Assembly: GCA_013397115.1 (NCBI GenBank)
Contig: VWZW01001404.1
Span: 434,001-498,000, forward strand
DNA from: Edolisoma coerulescens
Lineage: Eukaryota; Chordata; Aves; Passeriformes; Campephagidae
Direction: 5' to 3'
DNA length: 64,000 nucleotides
In this document: piece by piece, positions 49,338-60,764 of the stretch
Layout of the letters: every line of letters begins with the position of its first letter
How positions within the stretch are numbered: the stretch's first letter is position 1
The notes under the pieces: generated by a model
Database searches by the model: none
Told to the model about the DNA's origin: nothing
Seen by the model: the letters and a program-made list of their open reading frames with translations, nothing else
Translations under genes and position numbers: made by a program

Positions 49338-49391
49338 TTTTTTTTTTTTGGAGTTTTTTTTTTTTTTTTTGTTTGGTTGGTTGGTTGGTTG
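49338..49391. repeat. Poly(T) runs plus (TTGG)n
   Basis: Two poly(T) runs of 12 and 17 bases separated by ggag, then four to five TTGG units. Confidence 0.9.
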
Positions 49392-50049
49392 CTTGGGATT
49401 TTTTACAGAAATAAATGTACATTTTTATTTGATAACTTGGTTTTGATCAGAACAAAGAGACCAAGAGTTTTCATAAGTGTTTTGTCATAGCAGATTGTAA
49501 ATTAAGCCTCTTCAATGGTTGAAAGTATTTACCTTTGATTCTCCTTTGTGAGCATGACATCCTTGAGAGAAAACAGAAACATCAACCATTTTATTAATAT
49601 GGATTTCCTTGGAAAGGACTTAAGCCCCAGTCTGTCTGCTTCTTTCATCAGATAATGTATAGTCGATATGTACGAGCAGTTCTAGAAGCCCCTTCATTTG
49701 CACAGGCTGTTCTATACAGAGGGACAGAACAGAAAACCACTTTTTGGGAGCACAAACGGATGCTTCATCAAGTGGTTTAACATTTAATCAGGGCGCCAAG
49801 CTGAAGCAGGATCATCACTGATGGGAACATATTGAAACTCCTTAATTAATCTGTTTTCTGAACCACATGCAGATTGTTATCTGTGAATATGTGATCTGAT
49901 ACAATAACTAAATATATCTTCAGAGAAGCAAGTAATGTCCTAAAAGTTTTGAAGTAAGTAATCACAATAAGTAATAAGTATGACAATATGTTTATGTCAG
50001 TGCTAGTGATGGATTACCAAGTTATCGCTGATATATACCAGGCTGGATT
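49392..50049. other. Unique sequence
   Basis: Nothing recognised. Confidence 0.45.
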
Positions 50050-50880
50050 TAGTTTTCATCATTGCAAGATTATAGAATTGGACTGGTTTAATCTGGTGTC
50101 CACAAGGATTCTCAGGTACTGTTTTTGTAGTGCTGATGAACAGTCAGTCAGTTGGTACTGGTGCATAGCATTAGGCTTTTTCCCAAATGCAGAACTTAAT
50201 GCTTGTTTCTGTTGAACTTCCCAAGGTTCCTGCACTTGGAGCCTCCTGAGGTCTGTCTGCATGGACCATCTCAGTCCTGTCCTCCAGTTATCAGTCTCAC
50301 TCCCCTGGCCTGGTGTTGCCCTCACACATGCTATCTGTATGAAGACTTTACCAGCCCCTCTATCAAACACAAAATGACATTAGCCTTTAAGCTCCCTCAA
50401 CACGCTCATTTGCATCCTGTCAGATCCTTTGGGCTTATGTATGTGTGTGATCAGTTCACCTAAGTATCCCTAAGGTGACCCTCTCCAAAGCTTCAACCTG
50501 TTTCTATCCTCCACAAATTTTGTCACTTGGCATGCAGACTCAAGAGGCCTGAGGAAAGACCTTTTCTGTGAAGGCTCTGAGCACCTCATTCATTTCCCTG
50601 CCCTCACGAGCTTGCCTGCACTATTCACGAGCAGCTCTACATCTGCCCCAGTGTTTCCTTCACTGATAGGAAGCTCTGTAGAGGCCATTCATGTTGACCT
50701 TTGCATCCCTCACCAGTTTCCACTTAGCCAAGGTCTGGCTTTCCTAACTGTCCCAAAGTGTTTGGGTGACACTACATTCCTCTTCAGTTGCCCTTCTCCA
50801 CTTTCCACCTCTTCAAGTCTGCTTTTGAATTCAGTTTAAGTTCCCCATTCAGTCAAGCTGGTTTATTTTACAGCAGGGTG
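50050..50880 (-). mobile_element. Old CR1 LINE, ORF2 interior, with deletions
   Basis: The minus strand carries worn pieces of CR1 ORF2 in family order. Near 50840-50800 is the lysine-rich linker after the endonuclease. Near 50750-50690 lies the RKAKALIELNLA-type helix. Near 50600-50540 is the FFASVFTGK-type segment. Near 50450-50380 is the RDHLRNLKVHKSMGPDEMHP-type segment that opens the reverse transcriptase. Near 50230-50185 is the LMKFNKAKCKVLH-type segment of the late polymerase domain. The last two should be several hundred bases further apart, so most of the polymerase core, including the YADD region, is missing. Stops and frameshifts are frequent. The lower boundary is approximate. 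The frame at 50059-50370 (-) is not the ORF2 frame throughout. Confidence 0.75.
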
Positions 50881-53800
50881 GATTGTTCTTGTGTTTCGAG
50901 GAAATGATATAGATAGGTCATCAAGCTTTTAATGGTTCCTTTGCTCTTCAAGGCATCCTCATAGGATCCCACTCATCTTCAAAGATCAGTTATTTCATTT
51001 TATAACTTAATCTCTTCAAAATGTGAGGCTTAGCAGTTGAGTAGCCAAAATTTCTTGAGCTAGTTAACTTACAGCCTGTTCTGAGATATCTGGCATGTTT
51101 TCAGGGTAAATAAATGAGCTGCATAGATATCCCAGTGGGGAACTGTCTTTTTCCTTAGTCTTCTCCATCATCTAGAGTAACTTCTCAGTGTCTCGTAATT
51201 GCTTTAAAATTCTGACAATTTTGAAGCTCTGCTATGTGAATTTTATATTTAACATTCTTGCATCAAAAAAGCAGAGAATTGTTTTCTACACTGCTAACAG
51301 AATCTGCATGTGTTTATTAATTCCTTTCCATTTAGCATTTCATGTGGCAGTTGCAGATTTTCTGTTTCAGCATTAGAAGTTGAATTCCACATGAAGATAA
51401 AGGCAAAATATTATAAACAAAATTCAGCTGCCTTATGATCTGTTTGGACACAAGAGCTTTTCTCCTTCCATACATACAGAGAGAAATTAACCACTTACAA
51501 GCATCAGGATATTCTTTCCAGCCTTTCTTAACTGTCTTTCCAGGTAGTTAAGCACTGTCCTTGTCTAAATGTCTCAAAAATCTCTTCCAAAGTTTTGACC
51601 CAGTGAGCTGGTGAATTCTGGATTCAGGCCACATTATACAATCACCACTTAATCCCTTTCTCCTCCACATACACTTTTTCTGTCAAGGGAACTATCTTGG
51701 TTCAAAAAACAATATTATTGCATGTGTTTGCCAAAACACCTGTTTAGCTTAGATATGCCTTATTTCAGCTACTTCCTGAAACATAAACTCTAACCATTTA
51801 AAATCAAAATACTAAAAGTACAGTAAGAGACTGATTTGATTTGAGTGGGACCTAAAGCTGCATAAAAAATGCTAAGCCATGCAGGTCATGTTCAGATAAG
51901 TACTTAAACAAGGTGCTTATGTTTATTTCACTGTACTTCTTGCAATGTTTGCCATTCTTTGCTTAGGAAATGATGCAAATGCCATAAGGAAGGCAAATAC
52001 CATAGTGTGATAAACAGCCAATGTTTATGATCATTTCCTTTCTTTGAAAAAGGTATTTGTTTCTTTCTTAGAAAAAAAATATGCAATAATGATCCAAAAC
52101 AGCATAATCTTGTTCTACCACAAATGTTGAATGCTGAAGTGTGTTTTTTTAAGGGCCCAATCCAATCATAGATGCTTGTGTATACATATGACAAATCTTT
52201 TTCCAATAATCTCATAAATGTATTTCTTAAATTTCTTCAGTATGCATTCTGTATTTTCTGTAAGCCAATATAAAGTGTGCTACACACAAGCAATGCTTAG
52301 AAATTATGCAATCCAACAATCCATTACACGATACCAATACAGATTTGTCCCATAAACAGCTCTCCTTATTGGCTGTAAGGGGGTAAATTCTGAAGTTTTC
52401 ACATTTGTGTTCAGTTCAGAAGAGCAGTCAGCTTGGGTGCTTATCTGAATATTCTTGTATTTGAAAATTTAACTGGAAATCTTAAAAGAATCTAAATATT
52501 TCCTGCTCTAAATCAAACCTGAAATATCTCGAGCACTGTCTTTGTTGTGGTATTTGGGTACTTGCTTTTCTAGTCTCAGACAGAAACCAGGAGTGCAGAA
52601 GCTTATAAAAACTAGAAGAATGGGAAAATGTTAACAAAACATTGTAGAACACATGAAAATGTAGGACTATTTGGAGGTCTGAGGTACATAGTTTAGGGTA
52701 TTTGCCATTTATCTCTAAAAGAAATATTCAATATTCTAATTCAGAGACTTATGATCCTCTGTGAAGTGTATTACACAATATATTTTAAAATAAATATATT
52801 TGTATATAGTTATAAGCTATTCTTAAGATCAGGGGTCTGTTATATCTGCATAATATTTATTTTTATTACATTTTCAATCGCGAAATTATGTGAGTCAACA
52901 AAAGATTAGTTCACTGATAACAATGACAATTACTCTGTAGAAAGGAGGAAGACAGAGGAAGCATTGTGAGAGAATAATCTGCCTCTAGAACGGTTTTTAG
53001 CTGCCCAGATTTGAACTTGGTGAACAATGGCAAGTTGCTGTAGATCCTGAACTCTGAGTGCCTGGTTCCACCAGATTAGCCAAGCAGCACTTGTCATGGA
53101 TGGGAGAAAGTGTTAGCCAAATAGCCGAAGAAAAGAGCAAGTGTAAGACTTACTGAAGCACTGCTGTTTGTTCACAATGAGTTTAGAAGGAAGCTTACCC
53201 AGAAGCACACATATTGAAGAATATCATGACTCGAGACAAAATATCTCCCTGGTTTCCCAATGCCATATAGCCATACATAGACAAACACTGCTTAAGACAT
53301 TAACCTTTCTAGTATTAGGGGGAAAAAAAAGGGCCAAATCAAAGTTTTTAAAGTGAAAAGTTGTATTTATAAAGAACTTTTACTGAAGAATATAAGGAGA
53401 AAGAAATAAACTGTAATTAAAATATATATTAACCAACACAGCAAGTTCAGTATTTGTGTCCTCTGATGTTTCATAAAGATAAGACTGCTCTTTCTACATT
53501 CATGTTGTCATTTACCACTTTATCATTGGGAAACAGGACTTCTGACCTACAAGTGGATCAAACAGTTTATTTTAAAACTACTTGCTTAATTAAAGGAAAT
53601 ATTCCTAATATTTATATTGTAATAAAAAAAATTATGAAAAATTATTACTCATTCATGCGTATGCTACCAAATGACCCTGTGTAAAAGTCCAGTGATAAAA
53701 GTCCTAAAGTATCAATTTTTAGAGCTTCCCAATTCTCTTAAAAACAAATGTTTATATGTCTAATGTTCATTAACTATTTGTAAATTCAATAGCTAGGTCC

Positions 53801-54159
53801 TTGCAAAGACTTTCTGAGTTTTTGTCACATAAAGGCCCCCTTGAATCAAATTCAATTTTTTTTTAATATTTTATTTATTATTTTGTCTTTCAAGTCACTG
53901 ACCAAAATGCTCAATTCTTCACCTTATGCTGTCTGTACTGTAGCCTGTCACAGGCCCACTGCTACCCTCTGCTTCTGAGTAAATCCCATCCCTTGACCCC
54001 AACTGGAGCAGTATTGTGGAGGCTTAGTAGGAGCTAAAAAATCCCTGGAGAAGACGTCTGTGGGGGGGACATCAAGAAGAACAGTGATGTACTTTAACAT
54101 CTTAAAACTAAATTTTGGATGGAATGTTGTCCTATAGATAGCATGGAGAAATGAAGAAT
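50881..54159. other. Unique AT-rich non-coding sequence
   Basis: No gene or repeat recognised. Frames at 51928-52215 (-), 53168-53356 (+) and 53454-53684 (+) look like chance. Bases 52780-52870 and 53850-53890 are almost entirely A/T. Confidence 0.5.
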
Positions 54160-54278
54160 GGGAAAAGAAGGAAAGAGAGAGAAAGAGAGAGAGAGAAAGA
54201 GAGAGAGAGAAAGCAAGAAAGCAAAAAAGCAAGAAAGCAAGAAAGCGAGAAAGCAAGAAAGCAAGCAAGAAAGAAAGA
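54160..54278. repeat. GA/GAAA purine microsatellite
   Basis: The first 54 bases (54160-54213) are purine-only on the plus strand, made of GAGA and GAAA units. The rest is built of aagcaagaaagc-type units. The minus-strand frame at 53948-54343 runs through it and reads as a Leu/Ser/Phe repeat. Confidence 0.9.
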
Positions 54279-54637
54279 ATATTTTTCTTAGGAAATTCTT
54301 TTTCTGAAAAAAGAAATAAAAGTTGCTGACCAGTCAAGGCCACGTTGGTGCCTCCCAGTCTATCGCTCAGTTGAGAAACATATGAACATAGGGAGAGCAG
54401 TGCATTGACAGTGCCATGACAGCACTGCTGTCTTCTGTGCCTTCACAGAGTCTCTATCTGTGCATTAAGAGCTGTTCAGGATCCATTGCTATGGATTAGG
54501 ATGAGCAAGACTTCCACCACAAGCATGGATATGGCTCCCCATGCTCACCGAGGCTTGATTTGCAGCCCTACCTGACTGTTCTGCAGGTGGATTCTCTGGT
54601 CAAAAACCTCTTTCCTGTTTTTGAGCCACACTCCAGT
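54279..54637. other. Unique sequence
   Basis: Nothing recognised between the microsatellite and the next CR1 fragment. Confidence 0.4.
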
Positions 54638-54890
54638 CCCAGTGATAAGAGGAAACAGGCACAAAGTGAAACATGGAGGTGTTGTCTGAACACAAAGTAA
54701 CATCTTTTTATTGGGAGAGCGACTGGGCTCTGGAACAGGTTGTCCAGAGACGTTGTGGAATGTCTATCCCAGGAGATATTCAGAAGCCATGTGGACATGG
54801 TCCTGGGAAACAAGCTGTAGGTCCAAGTCACCAGATGACCTCCAGAAGTTTCTTCCAACCTCAACCATTCTGTGATTCTATGATTCTGTA
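54638..54890 (+). mobile_element. CR1 LINE 3' fragment
   Basis: Family blocks in order: CAGTGATAAGAGGAAACAGGC, ACAAAGTGAAACATGGAGG, GTCTGAACACAAAGTAACATC, CTCTGGAACAGGTTGTCCAG, GGAGATATTCAGAAGCCATG, GGACATGGTCCTGGGAAAC, CCAGATGACCTCCAGAAGTT, CTTCCAACCTCAACCATTC, then a TGTGATTCTATGATTCTGTA tail of nearly three octamers. Truncated 5', but with the best preserved plus-strand tail in the window. Confidence 0.95.
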
Positions 54891-56882
54891 TGTGACATGA
54901 TCCTTCCCTTTGCCTTCTTCCAGCACAGAGCAATAATATGTGCTGGACACACACCAGGCCCAAGAGTTAAGAAGTACTGTGAAGTTATTTCCATCCAGAC
55001 CGTTGTCCTCCTTTGCTCTGAGACAGCTGAAGCCCATTTCTGTCACTAACTAAACTCTACTGACAAAGCTTTTACCCTTTACCTTCTCTGAAGCAAGGTC
55101 AGGTTTTAGGGTATTTGGTGTTACGAGACTCAAACAACGAAGAAGGTATTCTTCAGCCTAGATAAACCTTGAGGTTAAAACTGCATAAAACTGCATTCAT
55201 TGCACTTAAGATCTGACATAGCTTTCTTACCCTAACAGGAATAAGAACAGTTTTGAAAGGAGCAACTTCATTGTCCTCCAGCTGGCCAAATTTTTGTCAT
55301 CAAAAGAGGTTTTACATATACAAAAGAGAGAAACGACATAATCTTGATTCTCACTTGCTGTTGCAAGAATACTTTCCAAACCAGGAAATTTTCTCAGTAG
55401 TCAGCATTTCCACCTCTTCTATATTTGAATGGCCTTCTGTGAGGTATAACATTTCCCTCTTTTTAAAGATAAAACAAAACATTTCATCCCTTGCTCATTT
55501 TGAGTTCCTCTCCTCCCTGTAAATCTGCTGGTTTTTAAAATTTTAAGTGTCAGTATTATCTTTTTCTGTAAGATTCTAAGAGACATTAATAGTTAATTCA
55601 TTTCTGGACAAATTCTAGAAACCATGAAGAGCTCATTGTGTTCAATAAGTAAAAAATTAAAAGATATGGTAGAATTTCAAATGTAAAATTCCACTAAGGG
55701 TTCAGGTGTCAACATTACTGTAACATGTCTTCTATTACTTGCTTGTGTTTTACATATGTTGCAGGATTTAGATATTTTTTTAATTGTTACAACTTTGTAC
55801 AAACATAGCAAAACCTGTGGATTATGTAAATTGAGATGTTTTGTGTTTAGTTACCAAGGAAAGTCAAAATTGAACTACGTAATTATGTCCAGATCTTTCT
55901 TTCTTTATTTTCATGATCATTCCTCATGCAGCATATTTACTACCTTTTTCAACTCAGACCCTTGAGTGAACATATGTTAGACAGTAATTCATTTCTAAAG
56001 CATTTATAACTTTGTAATAATTGACATGCCATTTCAACAAAGAATTTCTACAACATGTATTTTTCTTCTATCAGAATATCTACAGTTAAAGGAGTCACAT
56101 ATGAGTAAAGAAATGCAATGTAAATGTCTCTCTTCTCTTATCAGTTAAGCTTAAAATGCTGTGGGTTCATTTTGGCCTTCAAGTTACAAAAGTAGATTTT
56201 CAGTCCCTACAGCAGCATCCAGATGCATGTAAATATTAAAATAAGGCCTCCCTCATGATTTGAATCATCATTGAATTTCATGAATTTTTAGGTTTTTAAT
56301 GAAATTGGGGTAGAAACACTATATCGCCTTTTAATTCATAATAAACTAATATTTTTCTCATCTGAATTAAGTTAAAGTAGGTGATTATTTAATTAGAGAG
56401 CAAGAACTCTGGACCAGGACCCTTTACCATGTAAAGGAAAGAAAATCCTAAGGGAAAACTGTACACAGTAAAGTGTTGGGTTGGTTGAAAACTACTGAAC
56501 TTCAAATGTTTTTGATGGAAAGCAAGACTTTTCAGTCAATATGATGACCAAAAAAATTCCTTTTTTCACAGAACTATCAGCTGGTCTGCAGGCTAGAGCT
56601 AATCCAGCAGTATATGCATCATACTGTAGATACTAAATCTTGGCGGCAGAAATCTTTGTGATAGGATTTATTGTTCTTGAGCAGTACATCCCACGATGCT
56701 CTTTGACACTGGAGTTTATTTAATAGGATCAGTCCCAGATTCTTTCTTCCAGACTCTCCTATTTCATTGCTCACAGTGGGTTCTTAGAAGTTCATTTTCT
56801 TACATATGACTTCTTCATAAATATGAGACAGAAAGGTCTTATTTTATTTGCCATCTGTTTATACTACTTCAATGTTCATTTT
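54891..56882. other. Unique AT-rich sequence; possible 3' UTR at its right end
   Basis: If the exon candidate at 56883-57083 is real, the right end of this interval is its 3' UTR. AATAAA-type signals on the minus strand occur near 56842-56852, 56716-56725 and 56664-56672. Otherwise nothing is recognised. Frames at 54861-55046 (-), 55253-55522 (+) and 55756-55965 (+) look like chance. Confidence 0.45.
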
Positions 56883-57083
56883 CTACATTAACTTCCACAT
56901 CTGGTTCCACACTTTCCATAGCCGGCCAAAATTATGGCCACATCCACTATCTTCACGACCCCCTCTCCGTTTCATGAATTTATCCACGTAAAAATTGCCA
57001 GAGAAACAGTGTAATTTGAAGTCTTTGGGGAAGTTCCTTCCTTTTGGTGCTTTGACTTCAAACTCCTTACCACTTTTACCAGA
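56883..57083 (-). CDS. Candidate 3'-terminal coding exon, product unknown
   Basis: Directly downstream (minus strand) of an acceptor-like site (TTTTTCCTTAG, its AG at 57085-57084), 66 codons are open and end at TAG (56885-56883). The product begins SGKSGKEFEVKAPKGRNFP, continues through KDFKLHCFSGNFYVDKFMKRR and ends in HNFGRLWKVWNQMWKLM. It has mixed, protein-like composition, two cysteines, a basic cluster (KFMKRR) and a Trp-rich, amphipathic-looking C-terminus with three Trp in ten residues. Several CpGs survive in an otherwise CpG-poor region, and AATAAA signals follow within about 45 and 160-220 bases. The frame enters in phase 0 if the AG is used. I cannot assign a family, and no upstream exon on this strand could be linked inside the window. 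It could be a host gene's last exon, a fossil, or an unusually good chance frame. Confidence 0.4.
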   Translation of the reverse strand, partial: SGKSGKEFEVKAPKGRNFPKDFKLHCFSGNFYVDKFMKRRGGREDSGCGHNFGRLWKVWNQMWKLM

Positions 57084-58373
57084 CTAAGGAAAAATCGGGA
57101 ATATATGATTACTTCTAGGAGTTACCATACCAATATTGTCCCTGTACCCCACTTGGACTGTGCAGTGTGTGCCAAGTGCCATGTGCTGTCCACTGTGGGG
57201 GTATGTTTAAATGCAGGGGGATTTGCCCACAGAAATGTGACTGAGGTCTCTGACTCGCTTCATGTAATTTCTGAGAATAAACAGTTTTTACACGGCTATG
57301 ATTTCCTGCCCTTGTTAACTGAGCCAGATTTGCAATGATGGCCTAGAAATAAGGATGCCTGCTATGCCGAGACCATCAAGTTAGAAAGTTACTGTTTCCT
57401 TCTCCCACCATTCATTGTAATTGTTTTGGATTCTTTTGACTTTGATCAAATGAGACCACTAAAAGTTTTGCAATCTGACTGCTCATGGCTATTCTTTTCA
57501 AAGCTCTCAGTTTTGTCAAAATTTTATTCTAATCCTCTTTTCCTGAAAGCTAAACAATGACAGGCCCTTCCCTCTGACCTCTGCCCTTGTGTGCCTCACT
57601 CCAGGACTGTTCATACGTGCTGCTCATGTGAAAAAATACACAGAGATTTGAAGCGGAGGTTAGGATGTCAGGACAAAGTCTTTGATGGAATAACTTGACT
57701 GAAGGTGGTCAGCTGCATCAGCAAAACACCTGACACTCTGACCATATTCTTTGTCCCCACACTTTGTGTCCCCTGAACGTTTTCCAAGCATTTGAGACCT
57801 GCAAACATATTACCTGAGCTCACTTTTCAAAGACACACCACAGAGGTTCCAATGTTGTAACTGAGCAGCTCCACCACCAAGGGGTTATTCCTGATGAAAT
57901 GTTACTTACTATTTCCTGGTTTAGGCTTTTAATTTTAGTAGTTTCATGCCACCTCTACTTCTACAGGATAATTTTAACTCCATTTTTTTATAGCCAGCCT
58001 TTTTCTGGGAAGCAGCAAGGCAATCAAGGTAACTTTTCATTGCTACTCAAAAATAAACAGTCTACACTTTCTAGCAGTTTCTCAGGGTTTCTTTCATTCC
58101 TTAGTGATTTCTAAACTTCTCAGTTTTCTTTTTAATGCCAAAACAGATTGCCAGACTCTGGGGCATTAATTGCACCCTAGGTGCCAATCATTTTAAAAAA
58201 ACCTGCCCACAGATGTTGCAATGAGTATTGCAAAGTTCCATGAGTACTTCAGAAATGTTGGCCTTTTTTCAGAATCAAGCAAAAAAATCTGACCATGGGA
58301 TCTTTTGAAAAATTTACCTTCACACATTGCAAAGTATATTTTCACCTCCCTGGGAAGATTTTGAGACATGCTG
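57084..58373. other. Unique sequence; possible intron
   Basis: If the neighbouring exon is real this is the intron before it. A plus-strand frame at 57105-57338 (77 codons) contains a CAVCAKC cysteine cluster but no recognised domain. No other candidate exon with good splice sites and an open phase was found. Confidence 0.4.
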
Positions 58374-58407
58374 CATATATATGTGTGTATATATATATAT
58401 ATATATG
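58374..58407. repeat. (TA)n/(TG)n microsatellite
   Basis: catatatatgtgtgtat followed by about eight TA units. Confidence 0.9.
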
Positions 58408-58627
58408 ATCTTCTAACGCCTCCATTCAATGTGTGTTCAAAAAGCACAGCATGTTTCTTATTTCTCTGAGTTTATCACAGGACAAGGGGGAGGAAAATAA
58501 AGAGTCAAAATTTTGTGCTTTCAAGAGAAAATAACATTTGTGACACTGTGGAAACAGGAAGGAAGTCCTCCTTCATTCACTCAAAGGTAAAAGAGCTGGT
58601 TTTGACCCTGAGAGCTTCTAATACTTA

Positions 58628-59070
58628 GAATCATAGAATCATAATTTCTATGCTAGAAGAGGAATGAATTCTATGATTCTATGATAAAATTATTTAGATT
58701 AAGAAAGACTCTTAAGGCCAATGAGTCCAATCATTCACCACAAAGAGTGTACCCAAAAGCCATATCCTCATGTTTTTCAAACACTTCCAGGGATAGTGAT
58801 TCCACAACTTCTCTGGGTACTTTGTTCTAATGGCTAACCACCTTTTCAGCAAAGATATTTTCCTAATACCCAATCTAAACCTCCTCTGTGGAACCTCAGG
58901 CCATTTCCTCGTGTCCTGTCACTTTTTGGGAGAAGAGATCAATCCCCACCTGGCTACACCTTCCTTTCAGGCAGTTGTAGGGAGTCATAAGGCCCCCCCT
59001 GAGCCTCCTTTTCTCCAGGCCAAACAACCCCAGCTCGTTCAGCTTCTTCACATAGGACTTTCACCTCATT
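58628..59070 (-). mobile_element. CR1 LINE 3' end with rearranged tail
   Basis: From about 58690 the plus strand follows the reverse complement of CR1: aatgagtccaatcattcacc, a tgtttttcaaacacttccag stretch, ctggctacaccttcctttca and the cctccttttctccaggccaa block. At the outer end the octamer tail is present in both orientations: atcatagaatcata (58630-58643), then 28 bases, then tatgattctatgat (58672-58685), an exact 14-bp inverted repeat. A simple insertion would have only the first orientation. Confidence 0.92.
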
Positions 59071-60764
59071 GCCACTATCAAAAACAATGGACAGAAAAAG
59101 ACAATGAGAATGAGCAGATTGATAGCTCTACATCCACAGAGCCCTCATAGCCAAGCCCCAGTTAATCACGTTACCTGCAATGCTATTAACACCATCTGCA
59201 GTGACCAGATGAATATAGAGGACTGAGTGAAAAGATCAATTTCAAATACATCCTGCTTTGTTTTCTGTTGGCAGCCAATTATTTTCTACCCTAGTCTGGC
59301 AGTGTTTTCGGTAACAATAAAACTATCTTAGGGAATGAGCATCTCGCAGCATTTCACAATAATTTGAAATCTTTATCACAATTAAGTTTTGTGAACTGAA
59401 TCATATTCCTTCAGCTATACATGATATTATATCAATTACAGTAATATAAGCATAAACTAAAAAATAAAAATACTTTTTAACTATTCTTCTTTTACTTTCT
59501 GTAATTTTTTGAGTGCCTTCCTAACACACCCAAGTGGAATTATCATAGAAATCCATGGAAATATTGTGATGATATGATGTATGGTAAAAAAATGCTCAAG
59601 TAATTTCTGGGTATTATATTTTTGTAAACTAATCTCTTGTATCATAAAGGGAGCAATTTTTACCTTTTTATACAGGAAAATATTACATCCAAGATCTATG
59701 ATATAAGAGCTGAATTAAGTTTTCTCTTTTATGGAGGGTCCAAATAGCTTTGTTTTGTCAGTTTCTCCAAACCAATGTGTTTGAAAGGAAAATTCAAACC
59801 TAATACACCATTCTTTCGTAGACTTGATAATGTTTGGCCCTCAGCTTTGAACACAAAACTGTTTTGTTGGAAATAAATGTTTTCATAAGGGATACTTTTA
59901 AAGTGATGTTGAGACATCTCAAAAATACTTGGCATTAGCTAAGCTCCGCTCCAAATAAAGTCAAAAGACGTATTAACACCGCCTCCAACATGTGCCGAAT
60001 AGAGCCGGCAAGTCTCACTTTTCTAAAGTTTATTCAGAGTTTATGAGATAAAAAAGTACTTTTGAAAAAAGAAAAATAAATATTGCCTGGTCTGCCAACT
60101 GCTCTGCAGACTGAGTCAAGTAGGATTATTTCTGACTTTTGCCACATCACCAATACCAAAATACTTTGCAAGCACTTTTTCAACTCATTAACTTTATGCA
60201 GCCCTATTATGCTGAAGAAGATTGTACAACTCTTAGTGATGATGACAGAATCTATCCCAGCAACTAAAACGAAGCTTTAACATCATTGTGTTGATGCAAA
60301 AAACAGCAGAGTATCTCACACACCCCTCTAACAAAACTCTGTGTTCCCATTCAAGCAGATTAGCTCCAAGTATTCAGAGAAGAGATAATGTTTACTGATA
60401 GAAGTGTGATTGTAGAAATTTGTCTGTTATTTCTCTCTGTGAATAGAATTCCCCTTAACAATAGGAGGACCTGCTTACAAATCATGGAATGAAACAGAGG
60501 CACACATCATCTTGTGCTTATAAATATTTACTCATTGTTTTCAGAGCAACAGTACTATACTTAAGAGTGTGTTATGAGGGCCATACTGTGCCAATTCGCG
60601 TAAGATTTAAATTGTTACCTTACTCTCACCAGCAGTCTGAGCTTTTAGCTCAAGCTGTGCATACCTCCTTGTGACAAAGCCCCAAAGGTGTGTTGTGCAA
60701 CTTCTCTACCAGACTCTAGAAGTCGGCATCACATTAATATATGATCGTCTTTTTACGAGTTATG
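59071..60764. other. Unique AT-rich non-coding sequence
   Basis: Nothing recognised. Minus-strand bases near 59655-59710 make a short splice-like open segment without a good pyrimidine tract. Frames at 59729-59935 (-), 60083-60280 (+) and 60489-60674 (+) look like chance. Confidence 0.45.

Noticed and set aside
58315..58371. Minus-strand exon-like segment between ATATGCAG and GTAAAT
   Set aside because: The acceptor has a TA/TG microsatellite instead of a pyrimidine tract, and the segment would be only about 53 bases.
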